Positions 8,259 to 16,555 of a stretch of 64,000 bases of DNA are shown here, in pieces. Position 1 is the stretch's first letter, and each line of letters begins with the position of its first letter. Position numbers and translations under genes: made by a program. This DNA comes from Pseudomonas sp. KUIN-1 (GTDB lineage: Bacteria > Pseudomonadota > Gammaproteobacteria > Pseudomonadales > Pseudomonadaceae), in NCBI RefSeq assembly GCF_009176725.1, contig NZ_AP020337.1, positions 3,851,501 through 3,915,500 on the forward strand, in the 5' to 3' direction. Below the pieces are notes generated by a model. That model saw nothing but the letters and a program-made list of their open reading frames with translations, searched no databases and had not been told where the DNA came from.

Positions 8259-9316
8259 TGAGCACGATGGACAACGATGTCAGCCAGGCACTGCTCGAGC
8301 GGGTCGAACAGGCGCTGCGCGACAACACGCCGTTACGTCTTCAGGGCGGCAACAGCAAGGCTTCTCTCGGTCGTGAAACCGCTGGCGAAGTACTCGATAC
8401 CCGCGAGCACCGGGGCATCGTCACTTATGACCCGACAGAGCTGGTGATTACTGCGCGCGCCGGCACGCCATTGAGCGAGCTGATCCAGACACTGGACGCC
8501 GCAGGCCAGATGCTGCCTTGCGAACCGCCAGACTTTGGCGCTGCGACGCTCGGCGGTATGGTCGCTGCGGGGCTTTCGGGACCGCGCCGCCCGTGGAGCG
8601 GGTCGGTGCGTGATTTCGTGCTGGGCACACGGGTCATCACCGGTCTTGGCAAGCACCTGCGTTTCGGCGGAGAAGTCATGAAGAACGTCGCAGGCTACGA
8701 CGTTTCGCGCCTGATGGCAGGCAGTTTCGGCTGCCTGGGGCTGCTGACCGAGGTGTCGCTCAAAGTGCTGCCAAAACCACGTCTGTGCAGCAGCATCGTG
8801 CTGCACATGGACAGCGCGCTGGCCTTGGCCCGCCTTGCCGAGTGGGGTCAGCAACCGATACCGATCAGCGCAGCCAGCCACGATGGCCACGTACTACGCC
8901 TGCGCCTGGAAGGTGGTGAAGGTTCAGTGGCAGCAGCCCGGGACCGGCTCGGCGGCGAGCTGCTCGATGCCGCCTACTGGCAGCAGTTGAATGCGCATCG
9001 CCTGCCCTTCTTCGATGACCCGCGGCCCCTGTGGCGGCTCTGTGTACCTGCCGACAGCCGCCTGCCGGATCTGCCGGGCGAGCAACTGATCGACTGGGGT
9101 GGCGCGCAACGCTGGCTCAAGTCGGACGCGGACGGACAAACCATTAGAGCGATCACCATGGCGGTTGGCGGCCATGCGACCTGCTACAGCCAGGGCGTCG
9201 TCGACAGCCCATTCGAGCCGTTGGCCGCACCTGTGCTGCGCTACCATCAGGCACTCAAGACCCGACTCGACCCGCAGGGGATTTTCAACCCCGGCCGACT
9301 GTACGCGGAGCTTTGA
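8258..9316 (+). CDS. glcE: Glycolate oxidase subunit GlcE (FAD-binding)
   Basis: A 352-residue second flavin-binding subunit. It has the PCMH-type FAD fold with LRLQGGNSKASLG near the N-terminus, FGAATLGGMVAAGLSGPRR and GEVMKNVAGYDVSRLM, and ends GIFNPGRLYAEL. Its ATG overlaps the glcD stop, and glcF begins four bases after its own stop, so the three subunits are co-translated. Length is normal. Confidence 0.93.
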   Translation: MSTMDNDVSQALLERVEQALRDNTPLRLQGGNSKASLGRETAGEVLDTREHRGIVTYDPTELVITARAGTPLSELIQTLDAAGQMLPCEPPDFGAATLGGMVAAGLSGPRRPWSGSVRDFVLGTRVITGLGKHLRFGGEVMKNVAGYDVSRLMAGSFGCLGLLTEVSLKVLPKPRLCSSIVLHMDSALALARLAEWGQQPIPISAASHDGHVLRLRLEGGEGSVAAARDRLGGELLDAAYWQQLNAHRLPFFDDPRPLWRLCVPADSRLPDLPGEQLIDWGGAQRWLKSDADGQTIRAITMAVGGHATCYSQGVVDSPFEPLAAPVLRYHQALKTRLDPQGIFNPGRLYAEL

Positions 9317-9319
9317 AAC

Positions 9320-10552
9320 ATGCAGACCACATTAAGTGAACACGCCAGAACCCTGCCGCGTGCCGAAGAAGCCGAACGTATCCTGCGCAGTTGTGTGCAT
9401 TGCGGTTTCTGCAACGCCACCTGTCCGACCTATCAATTGCTGGGGGATGAGCTGGACGGTCCACGCGGCAGGATCTACCTGATCAAGCAGGTGCTAGAAG
9501 GTCAGCCGGTCACCGAGAAAACCCGTCTGCATCTGGACCGCTGCCTGAGCTGTCGCAACTGCGAAACCACCTGCCCGTCCGGCGTGGATTACCACAACCT
9601 GCTGGACATCGGCCGCGCGGCGGTTGAAGACCTGGTCCCGCGGCCACTCGCCCAACGCATGCTGCGTGAAGGCTTGCGTCGGGTCATCCCCCACCCCGGA
9701 CTGTTCAGATCCCTGACCGGCATGGGCCTGAAGTTCAGGCCATTGCTGCCACAGCCCCTGGCCAGCAAGCTGCCGGCAACGGTACACCCTGCCGGCCTTC
9801 GCCCGCACACCGGTCATGCGCGCCAGGTGCTGCTGCTGGAAGGTTGCGTTCAGCCGGGCCTGTCGCCCAACACCAACAGCGCCACGGCGCGGGTGCTGGA
9901 TCGTCTGGGCATCGGCATTACGGCGGTCAGCCAGGCGGGTTGCTGCGGCGCCGTGGATTATCACCTCAACGCACAGCAGGCCGGGCTGGACCGGGCGCGG
10001 CGCAACATCGATGCGTGGTGGCCTGCGCTACAGGGCGGTGCTGAAAGCCTGATCCAGACGGCCAGTGGCTGCGGAGCCTTCGTCAAGGACTACGGCCACC
10101 TGCTGCGCCATGATCCAGGCTACGCCGACAAGGCCGAGCAGATCAGCGCGCGAACAAAGGATCTGGTCGAACTGCTGCGCGACGAGCCCCTGGAAACCCT
10201 CGGCATAAAGGCCGAGACGCGCCTGGCGTTTCACTGCCCGTGTACGCTGCAACACGCGCAAAAACTCGGCGGCGAAGTCGAGCGCGTCCTGACTCGTCTA
10301 GGCTTCAATCTGACCACAGTGGCGGACGGTCATTTATGCTGCGGCTCTGCAGGCACCTACTCCATCACCCAGCCTGCCATCGCCCGCCAGTTGCGCGACA
10401 ACCGCATGAATGCGCTGGAGAGCGGCAAGCCGCAGGTCATCGCCACCGCCAATATCGGCTGCCAGACCCATCTGGCCAGCGCCGGCCGAACGCCCGTGCG
10501 GCACTGGATCGAACTGATCGACGCGGCACTTGGCACGCCTGAATCACACTGA
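9320..10552 (+). CDS. glcF: Glycolate oxidase iron-sulfur subunit GlcF
   Basis: A 410-residue iron-sulfur subunit. Two [4Fe-4S] motifs are visible near the N-terminus, CVHCGFCNATCP (about residues 26-37) and CLSCRNCETTCP (about 74-85). Two cysteine-rich CCG domains follow (GCCGAVDYHL and CCGSAGTYS regions), typical of heterodisulfide-reductase-like electron-transfer subunits. It passes electrons from the GlcDE flavins to the respiratory chain. It is the third gene of glcDEFG. Confidence 0.95.
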   Translation: MQTTLSEHARTLPRAEEAERILRSCVHCGFCNATCPTYQLLGDELDGPRGRIYLIKQVLEGQPVTEKTRLHLDRCLSCRNCETTCPSGVDYHNLLDIGRAAVEDLVPRPLAQRMLREGLRRVIPHPGLFRSLTGMGLKFRPLLPQPLASKLPATVHPAGLRPHTGHARQVLLLEGCVQPGLSPNTNSATARVLDRLGIGITAVSQAGCCGAVDYHLNAQQAGLDRARRNIDAWWPALQGGAESLIQTASGCGAFVKDYGHLLRHDPGYADKAEQISARTKDLVELLRDEPLETLGIKAETRLAFHCPCTLQHAQKLGGEVERVLTRLGFNLTTVADGHLCCGSAGTYSITQPAIARQLRDNRMNALESGKPQVIATANIGCQTHLASAGRTPVRHWIELIDAALGTPESH

Positions 10553-10586
10553 ACCCTATTCAATAATCACTGCTCCGGAGAACCCC

Positions 10587-10994
10587 ATGAAGATCAAAGC
10601 CGTCCTGACCCAGACCGAAGTCAGCCTGATGCTCGGCGCCGCACGTGAAGAGGCGCAGGCCAATGGCTGGGCCGTGTCCATCGCCGTCGTTGATGACGGC
10701 GGCCATTTGCTGGCATTCGAGAGACTGGACGACGCCGCCGCCATCAGCAGCTACATCGCGATTGAAAAGGCGCGCACCTCGGCACTCGGCAAACGTGAAT
10801 CCAAGGGGTACGAAGAGATGGTCAATGGCGGGCGCACTGCATTCCTGAGTGCTCCGCTGCTGACGTCGCTGGAAGGCGGTGTGCCGGTCATCGTCGACGG
10901 CCAGGTCATCGGTGCGCTGGGGGTTTCAGGCGTGAAGGCCGAACAGGATGCTCAGATCGCCAGGGCCGGTGTCGCAGCGCTTGACGCCGACTGA
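10587..10994 (+). CDS. glcG: GlcG/HbpS family protein (DUF336)
   Basis: A 135-residue protein of the GlcG/HbpS family, recognised by SIAVVDDGGHLLAFERLDDA and VIVDGQVIGALGVSG. The family includes haem-binding and cofactor-like proteins; its role in the glycolate locus is not settled. The ATG at 10587 has CGGAG upstream. It closes the glcDEFG run. No GlcC-type regulator is found next to the locus in this window. Confidence 0.88.
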   Translation: MKIKAVLTQTEVSLMLGAAREEAQANGWAVSIAVVDDGGHLLAFERLDDAAAISSYIAIEKARTSALGKRESKGYEEMVNGGRTAFLSAPLLTSLEGGVPVIVDGQVIGALGVSGVKAEQDAQIARAGVAALDAD

Positions 10995-11042
10995 CCGGTC
11001 GACCCGGCTGGTACCACGCAAGCCAGGCCACTGCTGGAGTCT

Positions 11043-12014
11043 TTACAGCCGGTAGATCGAAATCCAGCTCATGTCCGGATGGGTGGAGTAGATATACGTG
11101 CCGGTCTTGTTGAGGACCGCGCCACCTACTGACGGAAAGTAAGCGATGCAGGTGGCGATCCCCTTCACCGTGTCGATCCGGTAGACATCGTAATTACAGG
11201 TATAGATCGCGTACACATAGCGGTCATCCGGCGTCACTCCGATGACTTTCACCGGGTAGCCCTGCGTGCCGATCCTTTCCCGATAGAAGGTTTTATTGGT
11301 CGCGGCATCGATGATGTAGACCTCGTCGATGCCGCCGACATACAACCAGGCGCCATCGGAACTGAAGGCCATCGAACGCGGGTCGGAAAACCCGGGGATG
11401 TCATGTTGCAGGTAATCGACCTTGCTGATCGCAAGAACATCGGTAGGCGCGGTCCGGTCAACCAGCATGGTCGCGTAAAACCTGTCGTTCAACGGGCTGA
11501 TCCCGAGGGCCAGCGACGCGTTGGTCAGGGCGCCCAGATCGAACTCGTTTTCGACCGTGTAATTCTCGGTCTCGATCAGGCGAATCAACCCGCCGAGCGC
11601 GTTCTGAAAGGAAAGGCAGATAAAACGGCCATCGGCACTGCACAGAATCCTGTTGACGTTGGCTGCCGGAAGTATCCTGATCACTTCGCGCATGCGCGTA
11701 TCGACCACGTAGCACCTTTTCTGGCCGATGGTGTAAAGCCTCTTGCCATCGGGACTCAGGGTAATCGCGCCCGCCCCTGCCCGCTTGATGGCCCCCGTCA
11801 CGCTGGCGCTGGCGATGTCGACCACACTGACTTCCCGGCCGCTTTCATGAGCGACATACAACGTGGTTTCATCGGGGCTGATAGCGATCTCTGCGGGTAC
11901 AAAGCCCAGCGGGATAATGCCGGTCAACCACGCGATGTCCAGGGGGACACCTGAACTGACGGGGTCGACGATATGCGTCAAGGCTCTAACGTTCTGAGAT
12001 GCTTTTTTTTGCAT
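11043..12014 (-). CDS. YVTN-type beta-propeller repeat protein
   Basis: A 323-residue protein built of propeller blades with repeated motifs such as ISPDETTLYVAHE, LSPDGKRLYTIG, FSSDGAWLYVGG and VTPDDRYVYAIY, about seven units. No signal peptide or membrane segment is seen. Such proteins act as scaffolds or lactonase-like enzymes; the substrate is unknown. The ATG at 12014 has AAAGG eight bases upstream; a GTG three codons earlier lies inside that ribosome site and is less likely. It stands alone, with two dyads in its upstream region (12033-12083). Confidence 0.75.
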   Translation of the reverse strand: MQKKASQNVRALTHIVDPVSSGVPLDIAWLTGIIPLGFVPAEIAISPDETTLYVAHESGREVSVVDIASASVTGAIKRAGAGAITLSPDGKRLYTIGQKRCYVVDTRMREVIRILPAANVNRILCSADGRFICLSFQNALGGLIRLIETENYTVENEFDLGALTNASLALGISPLNDRFYATMLVDRTAPTDVLAISKVDYLQHDIPGFSDPRSMAFSSDGAWLYVGGIDEVYIIDAATNKTFYRERIGTQGYPVKVIGVTPDDRYVYAIYTCNYDVYRIDTVKGIATCIAYFPSVGGAVLNKTGTYIYSTHPDMSWISIYRL

Positions 12015-12032
12015 TTCTCTCACCTTTCAATA

Positions 12033-12083
12033 GGTCTTGTAAGACCGCCAGAACGGGGAATAGATAAGAAGATATATCCCCGT
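12033..12083. promoter_or_regulatory. Two dyads upstream of the beta-propeller gene
   Basis: GGTCTT-GT-AAGACC (12033-12046) is a perfect hairpin, and ACGGGGA (12053-12059) pairs with TCCCCGT (12077-12083). Both lie between 19 and 69 bp before the start codon of the propeller gene and could be operators or a structured leader. The rest of the 12084-12342 gap shows nothing recognisable. Confidence 0.4.
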
Positions 12084-12342
12084 CATCCAACTATGCGGCC
12101 AAGACACTTATGCCGCTCCGAGCCAAAAACGTAAGGTCATTGAATACTCAACACGGGGGGATGGGTACTGTCAGAAATAACAGTCGAAATGGGCCGCAAC
12201 CGCTCGAATGAGGGTATCCCCGACAGTGCAGGACAGCACGGTCGGGCACTCCAGCCCGGAGGCATCGAGCCCGCAGAGCGCCCTTACCATTGGTCAGCGC
12301 AATGAACCGGGGAAGCTCGCCAGGGTTAGCCGGGGAAAAGAC

Positions 12343-13359
12343 TCAAGAGCTTTCCCGCACCACCAGCTCAAACCCGAGATCCACCTGCGGATGCTGGGAG
12401 ACCCCGTCAAGCAGGCCCAGCAATACCTGAGCCGCACGCTGCCCGACTGCTTCCCGGGGCGTGCGTATCGAGGTCAGGCGCGGCACCATGTGCGCGGACC
12501 CCGGCAGGTCGTTGAAACCCACCAGAGAGACCCGTTCGGGAATCGCGACGCCCAGGCGCAAGGCCTCAAGTGCAGCGCCCTGCGCCAGGTCGTCGTTACA
12601 GAAGAACACCCCGTCGACATCCGGATGCTGGTCAAGCAGACGCGCGAACAACTCCCCGCCCAGACCGATCGAGGAGGCCTGGCGGGTCGAGACCTGCAGC
12701 GCCGGGTCGAACAGCCCCGCGCTTTCCAGCACTCGACGGAACCCTTCGCCACGTTGCAGTACCCGAGGGTCGAGCTGGGCGGCCATGTACGCCAGCCGAC
12801 GGCGGCCACGCCCGAGCAGGTGATGCGCGGCTTCAGCGCCGGCCTGTTGTTGCGAGAATCCGACGCAATAAGCGCCCAGGCGGGTGTCGAGTTCCATCAT
12901 GTGCACGCAGGGTATACCACTGGTTTCAAGCATCTGGCGGGACGCTGCCGTGTGGTCGAAACCGGTCAGCAGAATACCGCGCGGGCGATTGACCAGATGG
13001 TTGCGCAGCAGCTTCTCTTCCTCTTCGGGCGAGTAATGGTAGTTGCCGATCAGCACGTCCAGGCCACGCACGCGCAACACGTCCTGAATGGCTTCCAGCG
13101 TCTCGATGAACAGCTGGTTGGAAAGCGATGGCACCAGCACCACGACGGTCTGACTGCAGGAAGAAGCCAGCGCCCTGGCTGCCGGGTTGGCTACATAACC
13201 CAGGCTCTGCGCCGCAGCGCGGACCTTTTCGACGAGTTCAGGCGCTACGGTGCTGATCCCGCGCAACGCACGCGAAGCGGTGATCGGAGAGACGCCAGCC
13301 AGCTTCGCCACTTCATTGAGCGTGGGCCGGCCGGTCGAGCGGGAACCAATGCGTATCAT
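12343..13359 (-). CDS. gntR: LacI-family gluconate regulator GntR
   Basis: A 338-residue LacI/GalR regulator. The N-terminal helix-turn-helix TLNEVAKLAGVSPITASRALRG (about residues 13-34) is followed by the hinge YVANPAARALAS and a periplasmic-binding-protein-like sugar domain. It is divergent from a gluconokinase and gluconate permease gene pair, which identifies it as GntR, the gluconate or 6-phosphogluconate-responsive repressor of these genes. An operator-like site sits about 50 bp before its own start, so autoregulation is likely. Confidence 0.9.
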   Translation of the reverse strand: MIRIGSRSTGRPTLNEVAKLAGVSPITASRALRGISTVAPELVEKVRAAAQSLGYVANPAARALASSCSQTVVVLVPSLSNQLFIETLEAIQDVLRVRGLDVLIGNYHYSPEEEEKLLRNHLVNRPRGILLTGFDHTAASRQMLETSGIPCVHMMELDTRLGAYCVGFSQQQAGAEAAHHLLGRGRRRLAYMAAQLDPRVLQRGEGFRRVLESAGLFDPALQVSTRQASSIGLGGELFARLLDQHPDVDGVFFCNDDLAQGAALEALRLGVAIPERVSLVGFNDLPGSAHMVPRLTSIRTPREAVGQRAAQVLLGLLDGVSQHPQVDLGFELVVRESS

Positions 13360-13402
13360 GCGTTGCCAACTAACATAGGGGTTGCCAAATGTGTCGAATG
13401 CC

Positions 13403-13421
13403 CCATAAGGTAGCGCTGTCT
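13403..13421. promoter_or_regulatory. GntR operator upstream of gntR
   Basis: Contains AAGGTAGCGCT followed by GTCT. This matches the AAG-N-TAGCGCT core reported for the P. aeruginosa GntR operator and 12 of 14 bases of the perfect palindrome found before gntK. Confidence 0.65.
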
Positions 13422-13571
13422 CATGGAACGTGACAATGCTTTATCGCTGGTTTCACAGGGGTTGCCCGGTTCGGGTCCCGCGGAGAACAGCCTCCCATGC
13501 TTATTGATGAGCCCAAAACAACGACAAATAACTGGAACAGCCCGGGCTGAGACTCATGTCCACCCGCAAGA

Positions 13572-13585
13572 AGACAGCGCTGTCT
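13572..13585. promoter_or_regulatory. GntR operator upstream of gntK
   Basis: AGACAGCGCTGTCT, a perfect 14-bp palindrome. It lies 18 bp before the GTG at 13604 and would be inside the coding region if the ATG at 13556 were used, which argues for the later start. Confidence 0.65.
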
Positions 13586-13603
13586 CCAGATGAGGTGCCT
13601 ACT

Positions 13604-14131
13604 GTGACAACTGCGAATACTGCTATTTCCGCCCTTGTGGTGATGGGTGTGTCTGGCTGCGGCAAGAGCGCCGTGGGTGCCGAGATCGCGCTGAACAGCG
13701 GCGGCCGCCTGATCGAAGGCGATGCGTTCCATCCACCGGCCAACATCGAAAAGATGAGCGCCGGAACCCCCCTCAACGACGAAGACCGTGCCGGCTGGCT
13801 GACCCGCCTGGGCGAAGAGATGGCTGCCGCCCTCGCCAAGGGTGAACACCCGGTCCTGACCTGCTCCTCGCTCAAGCTCATCTATCGCCAGCGCCTGCGT
13901 GATGCGGTGCCTGGCCTGGGTTTTGTATTTCTGGAACTCAGCAAGGAACTCGCCGCCGAACGTTGCTCGCACCGGCCTGGGCACTTCATGCCCGCCAGCC
14001 TGGTGGACAGCCAGTTCGCGACCCTCGAACCGCCTTATGGCGAACCGCTGACATTGATCGTGGACGCCTCCCAGCCTATCGATGTCATCGGCAAACAAGC
14101 CGCAGCATGGTGGAAAGGCTCTCACGCCTGA
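13604..14131 (+). CDS. gntK: Gluconokinase
   Basis: A 175-residue kinase with the Walker A loop GVSGCGKS about ten residues from the start and EGDAFHPPANIEKMSAGTPL, the standard gluconokinase signature. It phosphorylates gluconate to 6-phosphogluconate. An in-frame ATG at 13556 would add 16 residues but has a poor ribosome site and would place the palindromic operator inside the gene. The GTG at 13604 has GAGG eight bases upstream and fits the family N-terminus, so it is preferred. Confidence 0.9.
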   Translation: MTTANTAISALVVMGVSGCGKSAVGAEIALNSGGRLIEGDAFHPPANIEKMSAGTPLNDEDRAGWLTRLGEEMAAALAKGEHPVLTCSSLKLIYRQRLRDAVPGLGFVFLELSKELAAERCSHRPGHFMPASLVDSQFATLEPPYGEPLTLIVDASQPIDVIGKQAAAWWKGSHA

Positions 14132-14148
14132 CACAGGCATGAGTGCAA

Positions 14149-14164
14149 AAGACAGCGCTGTCTT
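14149..14164. promoter_or_regulatory. GntR operator upstream of gntP
   Basis: AAGACAGCGCTGTCTT, a perfect 16-bp palindrome identical in its core to the site before gntK. It lies between the gntK stop and the MITE-like insertion, about 210 bp before gntP. Confidence 0.65.
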
Positions 14165-14188
14165 GCGCACACACGATTGAAGTCGGCG

Positions 14189-14341
14189 CTGTTAGGCTTT
14201 GTACGAAAAGTCGGCGAGCGAAGGTCAGGCAAGGCAAAAACAGGCGAGGAAGCGGAGTCTACGTGTTGTAAATGAGCATTCCGAGCCTGTTTTTAACGCA
14301 GCATCACCGAGCGCAGCCACTTTACGTACAGAGCCTAACAG
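14189..14341. mobile_element. MITE-like element with terminal inverted repeats
   Basis: About 153 bp bounded by CTGTTAGGCTTTGTACG on the left and the inverse of CTGTTAGGCTCTGTACG on the right, followed on both sides by further partly matching bases. No coding capacity. The inside carries AAAACAGGC and GCCTGTTTTT in inverse orientation, so most of the element can fold into one long hairpin. TA flanks the GGC...GCC ends and could be the target duplication. It separates the GntR operator from gntP. Confidence 0.6.
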
Positions 14342-14372
14342 TTCCTTAAAACAATAAACCGGAGAGACACCC

Positions 14373-15725
14373 ATGTTCGGTATGACCCATGAGACGTTCC
14401 TGCTCGTCGATGCGTTGGTGACCATCGTCGGCCTGGTGCTGCTGATCACCACCTTCAAGGTGCACCCTTTCGTCGCGTTGACCCTGGCGGCAGGCTTTCT
14501 TGGCCTGACCTCGGGAATGCCGGTGGAAAAAGTCATGAAATCCTTCCAGGACGGCTTCGGCGGCGTGCTGGGCTTCGTCGGCATCATCCTCGGCCTGGGC
14601 ACCATGCTCGGCAAGCTGATGGCCGATTCGGGCGGCGCGGACCAGATTGCGCAAACGCTGATACGCACCTTCGGCAAACAGAAAGTGCACTGGGCAATGA
14701 TGTTCTCTGCCTTTCTGGTGGGCATCCCGCTGTTCTTCGAGATCGGTTTTGTCCTGCTGATCCCGCTGGTATTCATCGTCGCGCGGCGCACCGGCGTGCC
14801 CATCGTCAAGATCGGCATTCCGCTGCTGGCAGGCCTGTCGGCCGTACACGGTCTGGTTCCTCCGCATCCAGGTCCGTTGCTGGCCATCGGCATCTTCGGG
14901 GCTGACATCGGCAAAACCATTTTCTACGGACTGATCGTTGCACTGCCGACGGCCATCATCGCTGGCCCGATCTTCGGTAACTGGATTTCCAAAAGCATCC
15001 CCGGCACACCGTCCAAGGAACTGATGGATCAGATCGCCAAGGAGTCGAGCACTGAAAACCTGCCAGGCTTCGGCATCACGCTGGTGACCATCCTGCTGCC
15101 GGTCTTCCTGATGCTGCTCAAGACCTTTGCCGACGTGGTGTTGCCGGAAAACAACATGTTCCGCATCTGGATGGACCTGATCGGTCACCCGATCACCGCC
15201 CTGCTTGCCGCGCTGTTGCTGGCGTTCTACACCTTTGGTGCCGCGCGTGGTTTCGACCGCAGCAAGATCATGAAGCTGCTGGACCAGAGTCTGGCCCCGG
15301 TGGCGGCAATCGTGCTGATTGTCGGCGCAGGCGGTGGCTTCAAGCAGATGCTGGTTGCCAGCGGCGTGGGTGACGTGATCGGGCACATGGCCGTGCAGGC
15401 GCAGATCAACCCGATCATGCTGGCCTGGCTGGTAGCGGCGGTCATCCGCATCGCAACCGGTTCGGCGACGGTGGCAACCATTACCGGTGCCGGCATCGTA
15501 GCGCCGGTGGTCGGCCTGATTCCAGGGGTCAATCGCGAGCTGCTGGTGCTGGCAACCGGCGCCGGCTCGTTGATCCTGTCGCACGTCAATGACGCCGGGT
15601 TCTGGCTGGTGAAGCAGTACTTCAACATGACCGTTGCCGAGACCTTCAAGACCTGGACGGTGATGGAGACCATCCTCTCGGTCGTCGGCCTGATCTTCAT
15701 CATGCTGTTGTCAATGGCGGTGTAA
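14373..15725 (+). CDS. gntP: Gluconate:H+ symporter GntP
   Basis: A 450-residue hydrophobic permease of the GntP family with about 12-14 membrane segments. It shows family regions such as LGTMLGKLMADSGGADQIA, VHGLVPPHPGPL and RIATGSATVATITGAGI. It imports gluconate for phosphorylation by GntK. The ATG at 14373 has CGGAGAG upstream. A strong hairpin follows the stop. Confidence 0.95.
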   Translation: MFGMTHETFLLVDALVTIVGLVLLITTFKVHPFVALTLAAGFLGLTSGMPVEKVMKSFQDGFGGVLGFVGIILGLGTMLGKLMADSGGADQIAQTLIRTFGKQKVHWAMMFSAFLVGIPLFFEIGFVLLIPLVFIVARRTGVPIVKIGIPLLAGLSAVHGLVPPHPGPLLAIGIFGADIGKTIFYGLIVALPTAIIAGPIFGNWISKSIPGTPSKELMDQIAKESSTENLPGFGITLVTILLPVFLMLLKTFADVVLPENNMFRIWMDLIGHPITALLAALLLAFYTFGAARGFDRSKIMKLLDQSLAPVAAIVLIVGAGGGFKQMLVASGVGDVIGHMAVQAQINPIMLAWLVAAVIRIATGSATVATITGAGIVAPVVGLIPGVNRELLVLATGAGSLILSHVNDAGFWLVKQYFNMTVAETFKTWTVMETILSVVGLIFIMLLSMAV

Positions 15726-15732
15726 ACCCCGA

Positions 15733-15770
15733 CCAGGCCTTCGCGGGAGCTGAAGCCCGCGAAGGCCTGG
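15733..15770 (+). terminator. Terminator-like hairpin after gntP
   Basis: CCAGGCCTTCGCGGG and CCCGCGAAGGCCTGG form a perfect 15-bp stem around an 8-base loop, starting eight bases after the gntP stop. There is no T-run; it may terminate transcription or protect the 3' end. Confidence 0.65.
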
Positions 15771-16149
15771 CCCCGCCTCACACCTGTGCATCACCCCACT
15801 CCAGTCCCCCCGCAATACCCCGCATCAGCGTGGACACGAAGGTGATCCGCAGCCCCTTCCTACACACTCGCTCACCACTTTCATTTGAATTTTCAGAAAG
15901 CACGGGCAATCTGGTGCAGTCATGCCTACGCTTGTACTCATATCGAAATGGCTTGAGCAGCGCCGTCGACCGAGAGGATGACGACCTGAAACGGTGCAGC
16001 GGTTCACGTTACTTTTTATATGACGCCAGTAAATACGGGCATTTTCACGTCGAAACGGGCAGAATTGGCGCACTCGTCGTATCCGGGATGCAAATCTCGA
16101 TGACAAGAAAATGAACCGAGGGAATTTAATTCACCTGTGCGACGTCATA
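15771..16149. other. Intergenic stretch without a supported gene
   Basis: Two overlapping open frames of about 93 codons on opposite strands (15830-16114 plus, 15825-16106 minus) have no recognisable domain, no good ribosome site and mixed base composition. I regard them as chance frames. Confidence 0.4.
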
Positions 16150-16151
16150 AG

Positions 16152-16225
16152 ACGGATGCATTTGGATGCACTCGGCAACAATCACCACGCAAAGGCAAAC
16201 GCCAGCCTCTTGAGAGAGGCGTTTT
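16152..16225 (+). promoter_or_regulatory. csrA leader with GGA hairpin and a second stem-loop
   Basis: TGCAT-TTGG-ATGCA (16157-16170) forms a hairpin with GG in the loop followed by A, and another GGA precedes it at 16154-16156. This resembles CsrA/RsmA binding sites. Further down, GCCTCT-TGAG-AGAGGC followed by GTTTTC forms a second hairpin just before the ribosome site (AAGGA). Autoregulation by CsrA is inferred. Confidence 0.4.
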
Positions 16226-16249
16226 CAAGAGGCCATCAAGGAAAAGATT

Positions 16250-16438
16250 ATGTTGATACTCACTCGCAAAGTAGGCGAAAGCATAAACATCGGTGACGAG
16301 ATCACCGTCACGATTCTTGGCGTTCAAGGGCTTCAAGTCCGCCTGGGCATCAATGCACCCAAAAATGTTTCAGTGCATCGTGAAGAAATCTACAAACGTA
16401 TCCAGGCAGAACTGGCTCCCAACCAGGACCCACAATAA
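16250..16438 (+). CDS. csrA: CsrA/RsmA post-transcriptional regulator
   Basis: A 62-residue CsrA family protein beginning MLILTRKVGESINIGD and containing VRLGINAPKNVSVHREEIY, including the RNA-binding R44 region. It binds GGA motifs in mRNA leaders and controls translation of secondary metabolism, motility and virulence genes; small RNAs of the Rsm type sequester it. P. syringae strains carry several paralogues, and this is one of the RsmA-like ones. AAGGA lies seven bases before the ATG and a strong terminator follows. Confidence 0.97.
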   Translation: MLILTRKVGESINIGDEITVTILGVQGLQVRLGINAPKNVSVHREEIYKRIQAELAPNQDPQ

Positions 16439-16494
16439 TTCTCGCACTCCCCCTTATTCAATGCTGATTTGCCGTTTATTGGCAGACCGGCCAT

Positions 16495-16520
16495 ACGGCG
16501 TCCCTGGGACGCCGTTTTTT
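16495..16520 (+). terminator. Intrinsic terminator of csrA
   Basis: ACGGCGTCCC-TGGGACGCCGT followed by TTTTT: a perfect GC-rich stem with a T-run, 57 bp after the csrA stop. Confidence 0.9.
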
Positions 16521-16555
16521 ATGGCCGCCATTCTGCGCTTTTCTGCTGCACCCGC

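Noticed and set aside
12208..13413. 401-codon plus-strand frame
   Set aside because: It is antisense to gntR, rich in unusual composition and has no family resemblance; typical shadow in GC-rich DNA.
13421..14170. 249-codon minus-strand frame
   Set aside because: Antisense to gntK, which has a clear P-loop kinase signature.
15830..16114. 94-codon plus-strand frame before csrA
   Set aside because: No ribosome site, no domain, and an equally long frame lies on the opposite strand.
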